From positions 18,142,496 to 18,206,495 of the forward strand of contig OZ024936.1 of NCBI GenBank assembly GCA_964017235.1: a stretch of 64,000 bases of DNA, read 5' to 3'. Below the pieces are notes generated by a model. The model saw nothing but the letters and a program-made list of their open reading frames with translations. It ran no database searches and was not told the origin of the DNA. The stretch is from Sabellastarte sp. h YS-2021. Taxonomy: Eukaryota; Annelida; Polychaeta; Sabellida; Sabellidae. Below are positions 34,860 through 47,136 of the stretch, piece by piece. A program made the position numbers and the translations under genes. How positions within the stretch are numbered: the stretch's first letter is position 1; each line of letters starts with the position of its first letter.

Positions 34860-36520
34860 ACAGTTACCTTGTTACTTTCCTTCATAATACCATTTGCAGG
34901 GCACAACTTCTTTGTCCGTTTCTTCTGTCAGCTTCGGAATTTCTTTCGAACATGCTGTTAAATTACCATTTACTGTACTATTGTACAGCACTTTGCCTGA
35001 TAATTATGCTTTCCTCTCCTTATCATCTTCACAAATCAAAAACACTCAGCTGACACAGTGCCCATTCACGGGTACTCTCCTCTTGTTGGATTACTCAGGT
35101 GTGTATTTGCCTTTCACTGTATGTGATTTGATTTCTTGTTCAACAACCAGGGAATATAACTTGTAAAGTAGAAATCAATAAATTACTCCAATTAAAAGGT
35201 TAAAAGTTATCAGAGTTTCTACAGCACAAGTGGAGTTGTTCCTTCCACAACAAACATATTTCCTATTCCTGGCCATTCACCAGAAAATTTACAATATTCT
35301 TACATGGCTGGAGTCTGGCAGCAGCAGGAGGCATAGAAAACTACCCACAAAAGTTTCCAGAATCTGCTACTTTATGCTCATTCTTGGACATTCATGGTAT
35401 CTGAATCAACAATTGAGCTACCAATAAATAAACATTTGGGAGATAACAGAATTATTTGAGTAGACAAGGGCATCAATATAGTAAACTCTAGTGTTGTTAT
35501 TCTGAAGTTATTTCTGACATTGAAGATTTATTCCTTTGTAGCCCAAGTCTTAGCTTGTGACTTGTCTGATTCATTAGTTTGTGAATGAATCACAACTCAA
35601 TTGTCAAGTTATGAAGCACAGGCTTTGTGAGCTTGTGTATATTGGATCAATGTACACAGGGACCTGTAAAACCCTGCAAGACCTCTAAGATATTCCTTAT
35701 TCAAATTATAATGTTGTTTCATTTCATCAAATGCTGTTCTCAAACAACTTTGAATCAGCGATTCATGAAAGTTGTGTGTATCCTGGAGAGAAAGAGGGGA
35801 ACAGATCCTTGAAGGCAGTCAACTGATGAAAATTGTTCTTTACGTAAATGTAAGCAGCTCTTCCAACAAATCACCAATACTTATAATTTTGCATTCCCAT
35901 TTTTTGCTGTTTTAGCTTTGGGAAAGTTCTTTCAGGAGGGTGTAGGGAATGGTTTGTATGTTGGGAGGAGTTTCTTTGGAAGAGCCACTAGAAACTATTA
36001 TTAAGGTAGGTCCAAAAAGAAAATGTGATGTTGGAAAAGTCTTTAAGTGTGTCATATATATCTACTTGATACAGTTTATATTACACAAATGGAGGAGGAT
36101 GTTGATATTTATGGATTTACAATATCAACATCCTATTATTCAATGATGATCTAAAGTGCCATATGCCTGACACTATAAAATATAATATCATCAACATTTT
36201 TGTTACCTGACCTGGTAAGTTGTTAATGTGGGACTATATCAAATATAACCAGAAAAGCTTATTTCTGTATTTTCGCAAATGTCTTTATTGTTTGTTTGTA
36301 AAGAGAGAAAAAACAGAACTGTATCTGTACAGGGAAATAGTTCCCCATACTCCTTAGTTATCAGTATCTAAATAGAATAACCAGTATTGAATCAGTGGCA
36401 TTTAAGTATTATACATATAAAAGGCTAGGTTTAAAGTGAATAAATAACAAAGTTAACACACAGTCTCATTTTTCTTGACTGTAATTTGAGAAGTAATTCT
36501 AGGGATGGATAAACAATGAT
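34860..36520. other. No recognisable gene
   Basis: Short open frames at 34894-35166 and 35230-35427 lack motifs. A striking AG/GT-bounded block at about 35915-36005 has stops in all three frames. Nothing can be assigned. Confidence 0.4.
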
Positions 36521-36524
36521 TCGA

Positions 36525-36830
36525 TTCTATTTTATTCTGTATTTTTATGGCACTTAATCTCTGCAAAGGCAGACTCTAAAGCGCAACACCAGAATCCAAT
36601 TAAAAATCATCATTACATAACTGTTGCCATGTAGAATACCACAGAGACACCAGATAGTTTACATACTACGGTGTGTAAGTCTTTTTGAATAGATAATATT
36701 TTAGCTTTTTCTGAAACAGGTGAGAGTTGAAGCAGAATGGACCTCACTGGGTAAATCATTCCATGGTCTGATAGATGCTGATTTAATAACCTTCATGAAC
36801 CATCCTCTTCTCCTTTTTTTCTCCTTTTCA
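36525..36830 (-). pseudogene. LINE 3' relic (same family as 28.3-29.1 kb)
   Basis: The 3' UTR (GTTGCGCTTTAGAGTCTGCC and AGTGCCATAAAAATAC on minus) is preceded by RPWNDLPSEVHSAS and FRKS, the WNSLP...SFRK block of the LINE ORF, with stops. It is a strongly decayed fragment. Confidence 0.6.
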
Positions 36831-37478
36831 TTGTAGAAAATTTGGAAAAATATCACAGTATTAACATAACAGAATTGTCAAGAGTAGTAACACATCTCCG
36901 TGGGCAAGCCATGTGACCCTCTTTGCACATTGACCCAAAGTAATCATGGACAGTTTTGTTAATCACTGAGTCATAGTCCTGTATGTGGGATCTGGGAGTA
37001 ATGGATATTTTACTAGCCTTTCTATATCGTCTTAATGCAATGTATTTCCCTTGCCTGCTATTTAGTAAATAAAAATCTGTCAGCTACAAAAATTATTCAA
37101 TGCATAAAAATTTACTGCTGTTGCTTGTTTAACCAACTTACAAAATCATCATTATAAACTTATAGGCTACGGTAGATTTTGTAAGGCATTTAAGTTACAA
37201 GATACATGAACTCCGTCAGGATATGTTTCAAAGTAAAAACCTGACAGCTTTTTGGGCATATAGTAAATTGACAAAATAACCTTAAACAGCAATTAACCTG
37301 ACCCTGATTGATAATCTTGCTGCTGCTTGATCTATGTTTTTGAACTGTCCCCCATTCATTTCTGATCTATCTCTCTGCAGTGATTGTGACTCATCAGTGC
37401 CATATGTGGTGCTTGCAGAATTCCTTAGTCATTTCCAGTGGTGACAGGGTCTTCACAACATGGTTAATCATTATCTAT

Positions 37479-37712
37479 TTTATTTATTTATTTGGGGTTT
37501 TACGTCGCTTTCATCACTCTATAAGTCATATCACGACGGGTAGTTGGAAGGGCAAAGGAAACCAGTACATACAGTTTGTCAGGGTTTCTACAATAAACTG
37601 CTGACCAACGGCAAGCAACTACCAGCCTTCCCATTTGAGGCTGTGCCGGGAACTAGACCCCGGCCTCAGAGGTGCGAGGTGAGATTGTTACTACTCTACC
37701 AACATGGCCCGC
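37479..37712 (-). repeat. Full-length tRNA-derived SINE
   Basis: Same family as 40907-41134, with a tRNA-like head (diverged A and B boxes) and the TCATAAATAAATA-type tail. Flanked by AATCATTATCTAT (37466-37478) and AATCATTCTCTAT (37713-37725), a 13-bp target duplication with one mismatch. Confidence 0.9.
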
Positions 37713-37729
37713 AATCATTCTCTATCTAA

Positions 37730-39150
37730 CTGAAGATTGTGTAATTGTAATATATTGAAGTACATGCAGTATCTTGTCTGTCATTACAAGTAAAACTACT
37801 CACTTAATTTTGATCAGTTATTTGTGACCCAGCGGGTATATCTTTGAAGAAATGTCACATTTTAATGATATTTTAAGCTAATTCAAACTCTATAACATGC
37901 AGATTGTTCATTATTTGAATATAAAGAAAAACTGAATGAAAATTGTTCAAAAAGTTGATTTATTTGAGTCAATGATGCAAAGTACATGGGTCACATGAAA
38001 CTACCAAACCATCTGCACATATTATTTTGAACTTGAAATACCTATATGCCTGACATAATGGTATTTCACCCTCAAATTCAAATTTCAAATATATTCCATA
38101 CTAGAGAAACCAGAATAAATTTATTCTTGCAGCACCACAATGCACTCAATAAAAGTACTTCTGATAAATGTAACTGGGAGTCAAAAATACCTTCACAGAT
38201 TCAAAATGCACCCATTAAACAAAGATAGAGTTCACTGATTTGAATAGTTAGGTGCAACAGTACACATTGTAAAATTGATCTCTTGTTACTACTTTTTCTT
38301 TAAAAGTGTGTACGTAGAGAAAACAGCAACTTTGTTAAGAGATCACCCCCTGCCTGTGTAATATTAGACCAAGCTTGTGTAGTATCAAAACGAATATTTG
38401 TTGTTTCAATCCAAGTTGTATTTGCCAATTCACTCCATTCTTACATATATGTGAAGATTATATTTCCTATGCTTAGCAGTATACAGTTCACTTTCAATTT
38501 AAATATCAAAGGTCATCGCTGATATAATGTGGTACATTATAAGTTTAGATTGAAGTATTTTATTTGTTTTAAATTATGTTGTCATCAGTTTCCTATCCAA
38601 TGTATATTTTAAGAAAAGTCAGTGTCCAGTCAAACAATATGGTATAATTGCTTCTTGACCATCTAAAGAAAATACTGCTAAAGCACAACACAACTGAAAT
38701 TATCTGAAATATGTACATTTTTGCATCTTTTATTTATGAAGTGATACATTGACCTTGCCTTTTTGACCTAATGACAATTTGGCCATTGTGAAATTACCAC
38801 TGAGGTATAAATGTAGCATGACAAAATTAAAAAAAAAAATTCATTATTGTCAAATTGTTGCGTCTTTACATAATTTATGTTTCCTTTGTGTGCATATTTC
38901 CCTTCTGAACAACAAGCATGCTTGTGATTACCATGATTAGATTTGCCAAAATAACATGGGATTACATGTTTACAGCTTAACAGTCCCATTTGTGGATGAA
39001 CACAAAAATCAAAACACAACACATCCCTATTTTCTGTAAAATTCCAAAAAGTAGAAATACAATTATCCAGATGATCCTTGTTTAAATGCACGATTTGCAT
39101 CACTGATATTTAATATTCAGTTTTGTTTTCAGAGTATGGGTTGTTAAGGC
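37730..39150. other. No recognisable gene
   Basis: One minus-strand frame of 111 codons (38768-39103) has several Cys and His residues but matches no family I know and runs through a poly-A stretch. No repeat is recognised. Confidence 0.35.
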
Positions 39151-39155
39151 AAATG

Positions 39156-40556
39156 AGGGTACCTACCGTTAAGTGGTACAAACTGTTAATCTAGTGTCTT
39201 TAAAATGATTTAATCTGTAGTGAACCAGTCAATCATGGTACATACAGTTTATTATTTTACCCATTTATATATAAAGAAACACAAAAAATGATAAAGCACC
39301 CACTTCAGTTTTACTGTTTTACTGTTTTATGGTTGTGGAATACAGAGTTCTTCCTATTTACATTATGACTTGATCAAACTAGGAAAAGTGTATAAGAATT
39401 CAAAACAGAAAATAGCCTTTTTCTTTTAGACTGTTTATGGTATATTTTAGCAGTTCATACTTTATTAGAGCCAATTAAGTGAAGGTCATTTCCTTGGTAA
39501 CCACAGTAGTCTTGTTTGTGACGTCACAATGCTAAATTTAAAAGTATTATTGGGTATTAAAGATTTTATACTGGCATATAATTTTGAAGGAATTGATTTT
39601 TTGTTAGTGGATGAAACAAACTATGGAGAGTACATCTACTTTATGGTGATCTTAAACTCCTGCCAATAAGTTTATTATATCAACTTTAAGGTTACCATTT
39701 ACAGGGTCAAAAATAAAAAAAAAACTGAGTGAATTTCACTGGGTGCCATTTGGACATTTAAGCTGTATACTGTAAGGTGGTCTTAAAATCTGAAAAATAA
39801 CAACTTGTGAATGACTTACAGGTTTCTCAGTCAAAGGTCAGTCAAGCATTAAGTCATTCCCACAAGTTAGCGATTAAGCACTATAAAAGTATTCTTATTG
39901 CAAGTCATATTGTTTATTTTTAATGGGGGCCAATTTTGTTGTGACATCACTAACATGAATGACATCATGGACCTTTGAAGTGTCGGTTCTCACCAGCACG
40001 TGGCTGTCCCCCCCTCCCCCTACCTCCCCCAAAAAGACAGAATGGGGCAAAAATAAGAAAAAAATGAAAAGCTATTGCATTAAACAGTAAAAGGCCTAAT
40101 ATTCATTGATGCTTAATGCCACCATATAAACTGTTAATAGGTGTATTACACATTTTTCGTTGACTAGCTATAAAATAAAATTAAGTATCCAACCCTTTCA
40201 CTGTTTCAAAACCACAAAACAGTAAAACGGAAGTGGGTGCTTTTGTGTTTCTCTGTATGTATAATTGGAATGTACCTTTTACTATTTCTTGAATCAATTA
40301 AACTGTAAACAGAAAAGGAGGATTGACTGTTTGTAAAAAGTTCAAAATATGGAATGGTTTTTCAAATTAACAGTAGGTACCTTGTGAGGGGGTTTTAAAC
40401 CTACTCTTTTATATTTTTCCATATTCATCACATACAAATTCATAATAGGTGTGCTTCAGTTTGTTCAGACCAAAACAGTAAAAGGGTAGTATACTGTTTA
40501 CCATTTCGATCCCAATAAAAAGAGGCACAGGTAAAGAAATTAACGGTAGGTACCCT
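39156..40556. mobile_element. Non-autonomous TIR element of the AGGGTACC family
   Basis: 1.4 kb between AGGGTACCTACCGTTA (39156-39171) and its exact complement (40541-40556). Internally it is partly palindromic: near the left end are ACCCACTTCAGTTTTACTG and runs of ACTGTTTT, and near the right end GTAAAACGGAAGTGGGTGCTT in the opposite sense. A second end-like motif at about 40368-40382 suggests a composite. No coding capacity. Related pieces lie at 41140-41540, 44400-45360 and 49130-49816. The target duplication is unclear. Confidence 0.65.
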
Positions 40557-40562
40557 CAAGGA

Positions 40563-40582
40563 AATCAGGGTACCTACCGTTA
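40563..40582. repeat. 20-bp inverted repeat, left partner
   Basis: AATCAGGGTACCTACCGTTA, the exact complement of 49801-49820. It lies 6 bp after the end of the 39156-40556 element in head-to-head orientation. Confidence 0.8.
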
Positions 40583-40906
40583 GTTTCTTTACCTAATACT
40601 GTTTTCTAAAATTTAAAAGGGAAAACTACCTAAAACCATTCTATGCTTGCAATTTGATGAATTAATAATAAGTAGAATATCATTTTTATCAATTTTTACC
40701 TGCAAGTGAAAACTTTGAAAACTACAGTTTATCCTTTAAACTTTCAACTTTGAAAAAATAGTTAAAGTGTAAATGAAAAAATGCAAAACAGTTGAAATTT
40801 TTCAGTGGTACCAACTGTTAATCTAAAAATCTGTATCTTTAAAGAGACAGATTCAATATATAGTGAATCAAATCAAAGTACATACCATTCACTGCTTTAC
40901 CCATTT

Positions 40907-41134
40907 ATTTATTTGGGTTTTACGTCGCTTTCAACACTGTACAGGTCATATCACGACGGGTAGTTGGAAGGGCAGAGGAAACCAGTACATAGAGTTCGCT
41001 AGGGTTCTGTACTGTAAACTGCCAACCAACGGCAAGCAACTACCAGCTTTCCCACTTGAGGCCATGACGGGGATCGAACCCCGGGCCTCAGAGGTGGGAG
41101 GCGAGAGTATTACCACTCTGCCACCATGGCCCCG
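40907..41134 (-). repeat. Full-length tRNA-derived SINE, clear target duplication
   Basis: On minus: GGGGCCATGGTGGCAGAGTG (A box TGGCAGAGTGG), CCGGGGTTCGATCCCC (B box), a body of about 130 bp and the 3' end GTGTTGAAAGCGACGTAAAA with a short A/T tail. A perfect 17-bp duplication CACTGCTTTACCCATTT flanks it (40890-40906 and 41135-41151). The target lies within an AGGGTACC-family repeat, so the SINE is the younger insertion. This is the best copy in the window. Confidence 0.95.
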
Positions 41135-41139
41135 CACTG

Positions 41140-41540
41140 CTTTACCCATTTGTATACATATAAAAAGAAAACGGTTAAGCTCCCACTTTCATTTTACTGT
41201 TTTACTGTTTTGGAACTGGTAAAGCCTTAGATACTCAATTGTCTGTTGTAGAAAGTAGATATGAAATGGGTGAAGTTCATTTTTACTGTTTCATATCCTG
41301 CAGTAAGTGTCAATGAATATGTGGCTGTTTACTGATTAATGTTATACCTTTTGACCTTTTCACCTATTTTTGGCCCCATTTGGTGTTGGACAGGGATGGC
41401 GGGGGGGGGGGGGGCACGTGGTGATCAGAAGGGACACTTGTGGTTATGCTGCACAGGCCTATGACGTCCCTCATCTTAATGATGTCACAAAACAGTGTGC
41501 TTTATATATACCATTAAGATTTTTACCACTGAGGCATTCA
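41140..41540. repeat. AGGGTACC-family internal fragment
   Basis: Collinear with 44950-45360: CACTGCTTTACCCATTT, ACGGTAAAGCACCCACTT-like sequence, a G-run (41400 and 45225), CACGTG, ACTTGTGGTTAT, GGCCTATGACGTC and GATGTCACA. Confidence 0.75.
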
Positions 41541-41544
41541 TTGG

Positions 41545-43400
41545 GGTTGAACTGAATTGTTCATTTAAAATCTCAGTATATATTACATTGTATATATAGC
41601 CGTTATTTTATTACTTTGTTTATTTTAAATATGCATTACTTTATACAAATGTTGGTGGTTTATAATTTTTCAGAGAATAAATACTTTTAAAATCAGAGAC
41701 ATTCACTAACATACAAGGAAATAGCATACATCAATTATTAAAGTAAAATATGAGATTCATTTCATTGTAGTTTTAGTTTTCCTTATATTTAAGGAGATTA
41801 CTTTTATATCTGACATATAATTGTTTTTAACACTAGCAGAAAGTAAAGCATTATGAAACCAAATGACATTATAAACAACCCCCAGGGAGCACCACCACAA
41901 GAAAAATGCCAAGGTTGGGGTTTAATTTTTCTACACTACTATTTCTTTATTTATGTACATTATAAAATATATGTTTGATTTTAAAATTAAACAAGCAAAT
42001 TATTTTATTCTGACCTTGATTAGATTTCAAAGCTTGCACCGTATCACTGAAAATAGCCAAAGGAAAATGTCAAAATGGTAGACCAAAGGTCAAGCAATTT
42101 GCTATGACCTTACAGTAAGCAAAAAGTCAAATTAAAGACAGAGGATAAAGCCCTAAACCATGAACAAAAGCCAGGTTAAGCGAGGTAGTGCAAGCCCAGA
42201 ATGTCTCACTGTGATTATTTACTTGACAAATAGGTGGAGGAACATAAGGATGTTGTGTGTAAACCATAAACAATTGAGATTAAAGAGTTTCTGGGTACTC
42301 AAACCGAAAGTCTTACAGCCAGGAAGATCCAAGATGTAAAGAGGCCTGGAGCAAAAAGTCAAGTAAAACACTGACATGGCCAGTGATTTGTTGGCCCTTG
42401 CTGTCTGTGACATAAATAATGACGTAATGGACAAAGCAGTTCAATGTATTTGCATATATAATTAAATTAATAAAAGGAAATTGTGTTAAAATGGTCAGTG
42501 ACAATAATATCAATGATGTTTCAATTGACTAGTTATAAATATAGACTATAACAATAAAGGCTGTTCAGTAACTTCAGCAGCCAAGTAATGCAATTAGTAA
42601 AATAAAACATATTCAAGGATGATGACAAGGGAATTATAAAACATACCAAAGATTAGATAGATAATATAATATATATGTAATAGAATAAATACCAAAATGT
42701 ATGGGTATAAATGATAAGTCAATGCAATTAAAATACAAGCTATAAATAGAACAGTCACTAGATCGTTTAAAGTCCATAAACATATATAATATAATGAGAG
42801 ACTGGCAAGGTAAGGACCCAACTGGGTGAAAAATATAACCTAGATCCAATGTACAGAATATGACAAATGCACACATTCAGACAAAGAGGACAAATAAAGT
42901 ATCATTTTGGTAACCTGTTAAATTGCTAGTCATATGTCCATATAAGTCAATGCATTGTGTAAGATGGGTCCTGTCTTGTTTGCCTCCTCTCTTCATGGAG
43001 GAAAGAAGGAACTACTTATATTTTTCTGCCATTTTATGGACAGCAAACAAGTGAGATCATTGTCTAATCTTGTGGAGTGTAAGGTCACTGTATCCTACAG
43101 GTATTCTTCAGGACTTTTTGTGTCCACAACATAGAAATCGAACACTATTTGTCAGGTATTATTAAAAAAACTAACCGATGTAGAGGTTTGGAATGCAAAT
43201 AACCCACAAAAAGATTTTTTAAACCCAAAAACATACAGTGTTGCCATGTACCCACAAAATCACTAGTCAAAAAATTGTTACAACAAACTTGCCAAAAAGT
43301 GTCCCCACTACTCCTCTAGTTCCCCTTGCCAGAAATATATCCTGAAAATATTAGTTAAAACCTTCGCATGTGTTTTGTTTATATCGAACCCACCAAATGA
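41545..43400. other. Gene-free stretch
   Basis: AT-rich DNA. The minus-strand frames at 42219-42434 and 42594-42876 are hydrophobic but lack motifs, start context and splice borders. A weak SINE-tail-like fragment (AAGGTTGGGGTTTAATTTTT) lies near 41910. Confidence 0.4.
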
Positions 43401-43434
43401 AAAGTGAAAAACAATGGGAAAAGTGTTGCCATGG

Positions 43435-43448
43435 CAATAGGTGTTGGC
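43435..43448. promoter_or_regulatory. X-box-like palindrome, one mismatch
   Basis: GTTGCCATGGCAAT; the companion at 43561-43574 is perfect. Surrounding sequence is partly repeated between the two. Confidence 0.3.
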
Positions 43449-43560
43449 AAATGTTACCTAAAAGCAATTCACAACAAGTTCCTTTTGTAATTAATATATT
43501 CTGAAACTTTGGAATAATGTTAAATGCCCAAAAATAAAAAGACTTAGAAACAAAAAAAAT

Positions 43561-43574
43561 GTTGCCATGGCAAC
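43561..43574. promoter_or_regulatory. Perfect X-box (RFX-type) palindrome
   Basis: GTTGCCATGGCAAC matches the RFX consensus GTTRCC-N(0-3)-GGYAAC exactly. RFX factors use such sites mainly near ciliary genes. No promoter or gene is recognised here, and the palindrome could belong to a repeat. Confidence 0.35.
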
Positions 43575-43674
43575 ACTTGTTGCAGAAATTGGCAAGATAG
43601 CAAACATATACATATGGAGCCAAGGGAGGCACATAGAACTGTTTTCATATTTTTTTTATCTTGTTACCACAAGA

Positions 43675-43935
43675 CAGCAAGTCGTTCCCACAAGTTAGCA
43701 AGTTGTGACCAAAAGATACTAAATTGTTCCCACAAGTTAGAAAGTCGTTCCCACAACATAATAACTCATTCTCAGAAGTTAGCAAGTCGTTACCCAAGAT
43801 ACTAAGTCATTCCCACAAGTTAGAAAGTCATTACCACAAGATACTAACTCGTTCCCACCAGTTAGAAAATTGATCACACAAGTTACCAAGTTGTTACCAC
43901 AAGACATGAAGTCATTCCCACAAGTTTTACTAAAT
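43675..43935. repeat. Minisatellite of about 20-22 bp
   Basis: About a dozen degenerate units of AAGTCGTTCCCACAAGTTAG, alternating with a variant containing ACCACAAGATACTAA. A single related unit sits at about 39855. Confidence 0.85.
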
Positions 43936-44399
43936 CATGCTTTGATGCCAATGTACAGACAATTTTTTTGTCTATGATACCTAACTTATTTTGAGGTCAC
44001 CCATCTACTAGCATTCCAGTTTACATATGCCTGATGGCTTTTAGTGACCTTCAGAGCTTGTATGTTTCCTGTTACTTTACGTGTCCAACTTTTATACCAT
44101 TATGGTTATAGTTTTAGCAAATTCAATGGTTATTCTTCTGGTTACCCACCTAGTCACCTTAAGAGGTCACTTACTTATTATTACATTTATATTGCATTAC
44201 TGTCTTTTAGAGGTGCCTGTTTTATGGCACTTTCCTTGGTCTTTCTAAGATATTTTTGTATGTTACATTGGATTGAGGGCTTTTTAGTCTCTCTCTGGGG
44301 CTCTTCGAGGCCATGAATAAATTGAATAAAATCTGCCAAATCCTGTCTGCTTGAATGACCCTTGAATTGGTAATTTTAAAGCCATTTATAAGTTGTTAT

Positions 44400-45360
44400 T
44401 GTTCAGATTTAAGGCCGCCTTACATTATACAGCTTTAAGGTGCAAATATCACCCATATACCAATTATAACTGAAATTCACCAAGCCTTTTTATTTTTTGC
44501 CCTATACATGGTAACCTTAAAGTTGCTATAATACACTTATTGCCAGGAGTTTAAGGTCACCTATAAAGCAGAAGTACTCTCTATACTTTGTCTCATCCAC
44601 TTACCAAATGTCAATGAAATCCACCAAGCCGTTTTGGAATTATTCATTATGTGGCAATATAATTCTTTAAAGCCCATTCATATTTTTAATTCTGCATTGT
44701 GACGTCATATTCAAGACTACTGTGTTTGCTAGGAACATGACCTTCGCGTAATAAGCTGTGGGAAAGTTAAAACCATCAAACAGTAAAACAGTAAAACGGA
44801 AGTGGGTGCTTTACTATTTTACTGTTTCTATGTAGAAGTAGTGAATGGTATGGTATCTTGATTTGATTTACCTTGATTTATTGATTGTTTGTAGAAAGTT
44901 TTAAATATGGAATGGTTTTGATGTTAACTATAGAATCAATTAAGGTACATACCGTTCACTGCTTTACCCATTTATATACATAAAAACAAAAAACGGTAAA
45001 GCACCCACTTCCGTTTTACTGTTTTGCTGTTTTGAAACGGTTAAAGGGTTAGATACTTAATTCTATTTTCTGGCAAGTCAATGACAAATGAGTAAAGCGC
45101 CCTTAAACAGTTTATATGCTATAATAAAGCATCATTGAATATCACGCCTTTTACTGTTTTATATAATACCTATTAACTCTTTCACTATTTTTGCCGGATT
45201 TTGTCTCTCTTTTTATTTTGTTGGGGGGGGGGGGTAACAGGGGGAGGGGGGCAGCCACGTGCTGGTGAGAAGTGTTACTTGTGGTTATACTTCAAAGGCC
45301 TATGACGTCACTCATGCTAGTGATGTCACAACACAGTGGTTTCTATGTAACATCAAGATT
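44400..45360. repeat. AGGGTACC-family element, second copy
   Basis: Reverse-complement counterpart of much of 39156-40556. It includes GCATTGTGACGTCA, GACTACTGTG, ATGACCTTC, GTAAAACGGAAGTGGGTGCT on one side and AAGCACCCACTTCCGTTTTA on the other, so it is itself a palindrome of about 250 bp centred near 44900. It has a long G-run and CACGTG near 45225-45260. Confidence 0.7.
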
Positions 45361-45511
45361 TTAAAATAATTCATTTCAGCAATTATATATGAATTTTCGG
45401 TGTACCATTAATATACATTATTTTACACAAGAGATGGCTGTTCCTCAATTCTGTATATTAACTATAGCAAACTTGCCCCCAAGTTAATTCAAACAATAAT
45501 ATGTAATGCAA

Positions 45512-45562
45512 TACGAATAATTTTATAGTGCTTAATCTCCATCAAATGATAGACAAAAGGGC
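45512..45562 (-). repeat. LINE 3' tail fragment
   Basis: TTTTATAGTGCTTAATCTCC on plus matches the 3' tails at 28330, 36545 and 63300. No ORF part is seen. Confidence 0.4.
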
Positions 45563-45764
45563 CAACATTTATTTATGAATGGTGAAAATAGTATCAAGTA
45601 TGCTTCCTTAATTCTAAGTTAATTTCTATTAATTAGCAAAGTGTGATTAATGCGTTGTCCATGTTAGTTTACTTATAAAGTCTTATTAGGAAAGGTGTAG
45701 TGAATATATGTATTGTTTTCACCCAATAGTGAGACGGGCAGGAAAGTTTGAAAGACAAAGTATA

Positions 45765-46115
45765 TCTCTTAAATACGACATAGCTTAAGTTGTAATTACG
45801 ATATAGCCAAAAAATTCATAAGTTGTAATAACAACATACACTATCTTGTAATTACGACATAATATGTCATAATTACAGCTTCCTTGTAATTATGACATAG
45901 CATATGAGTTAGGCTTTGTCGTAATTACAACATAGCATATCTTGAAATTACGACATACCATAAGTCATAATTACGAGATATGCTATGTCGTAATTACAGC
46001 TTATGTTATCTCATAATTACGAGATATGCTATGTTGTAATTATGAGATAGTAAGTTGTAATTATGACATAGTATGTCATAGCTATGAGTTAGTGTATGTC
46101 ATAAATATGACTTAT
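45765..46115. repeat. Palindrome-rich phrase repeat (TAATTACGACATA)
   Basis: About 350 bp of near-tandem words such as TCGTAATTACGACATA, GAGATATGCTATGTCG and TCATAATTACGAGATA in both orientations. Each word is a palindrome or has its complement nearby. No coding. Confidence 0.85.
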
Positions 46116-46299
46116 ACAAATTGATTTTTCTGCACTCATATCACCCTTATGGGCATCACCTCATGTTTGAAGTTTGTATTTGAAAATAAAATGAAAATAA
46201 TTTGAATTTTCAAACTAGATTCAGATCCGGAGTTGTGTTTGCCGACATTGCAGAATAGTGACAAAATAATTCAATTTATCAGATTTGAATTTCCATTTC

Positions 46300-46577
46300 T
46301 ATGTTGGGCTTTATCTCCCGTTCAACAGCCTGGGTCATTTTGGGTCAGGTTCTCAGAATTGTCACTTATGGGAGTTGAACCAGACAGAGGTCATATCACG
46401 ATGGGTAGTTTTATGGGCAGGGGAAACCAGTAGATACAGTTGGTTAAGGTTCTTTACTGTAAACTGGTGATCATAGGTAAGGAAGTACCAACTTTCACAC
46501 ATATGGTCCAGGGTTTCAACCACAGAACCCAGCGGTAAGGCAAGTACATTACCACTGTGCCACTGTAGCCCCCGAAA
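46300..46577 (-). repeat. Diverged SINE beside an older SINE tail
   Basis: 46303-46330 carries a TCCCGTTCAACAGCC tail (minus). 46380-46577 is an old copy of the 40907 family (GTCATATCACGATGGGTAGT, GGGGAAACCAGTA, then a degraded head ending in GTAGCCCC). No target duplication is recognised. Confidence 0.65.
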
Positions 46578-46861
46578 CTTGCAGAAATGGAATAGACCTC
46601 TTAGCCCCAGTATCCACATATTGATGATAGGATCTGTCTGGAGTGCCTTCTGACCTCTATGATTTGACTTAATGGTATTGCGATACACTGGGCTGACAAT
46701 TGTGTCTTGGGGAGTCAAGAAGCAAAGCGAACTTTTTAAAAATATCTAAATTTTTAGAATTTTGTATATTGTGTCATTTATGAAGTTAAGTTTCCTTATA
46801 GTTTGTAAATTATAAGCTTAATACTAAATACAATTTCTCAGTACCCATTCCAAACAATAAC

Positions 46862-46997
46862 TTGAGGGCCATGGTAACACAGTTGTGCTCTGAGATTAGA
46901 GTTCGAATCCTGGTCTAATCTTGTCATGTACTATGTGCTTCCAACTACCCCTCACAATATAACCAATAATGTACTATGTGTGACATTAATCACTAAA
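46862..46997 (+). repeat. Short tRNA-derived SINE relic
   Basis: GGGCCATGGTAACACAG followed by a good B box (GAGTTCGAATCC), then ACTACCCCTCACAATATAAC and an AAATAAATGAATG tail. The centre of the element is missing. Confidence 0.55.
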
Positions 46998-47136
46998 TAA
47001 ATGAATGTACAGAACACTCTGAAAATTATTCTATGAAAATACTTATTTCAAAGCTTTAGTTGTACATAAACCCTCTTGAAATTGTATTGATGAATCTTAA
47101 ATTAGTTAATGACTACAAAAATTAATTGTTGGTGTT

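Noticed and set aside
34589-35053. 154-codon open frame on plus
   Set aside because: It lies across the 147-bp tandem array; the repeating peptide (AYNSLIIGPTGLGW) simply reflects the repeat, whose period happens to be a multiple of three.
35915-36005. Block with a good acceptor (TTTTGCTGTTTTAG) and a good donor (AAGGTAGGT)
   Set aside because: All three frames contain a stop within the block, so it is not an internal coding exon. It could only be non-coding or a last exon, which cannot be supported.
38768-39103. 111-codon minus-strand frame with several Cys and His
   Set aside because: No recognised motif, no splice or promoter context, and it reads through a poly-A run as a lysine/phenylalanine-type stretch; length is within chance for this AT-rich DNA.
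40863-41222. 119-codon plus-strand frame and its minus-strand shadow
   Set aside because: Both run through the tRNA-derived SINE; equivalent frames occur in the other SINE copies (37380, 55766), so they are repeat artefacts.
43351-43632. 93-codon minus-strand frame rich in Cys
   Set aside because: It runs over the repeated X-box-containing sequence and has no family match or splice context.
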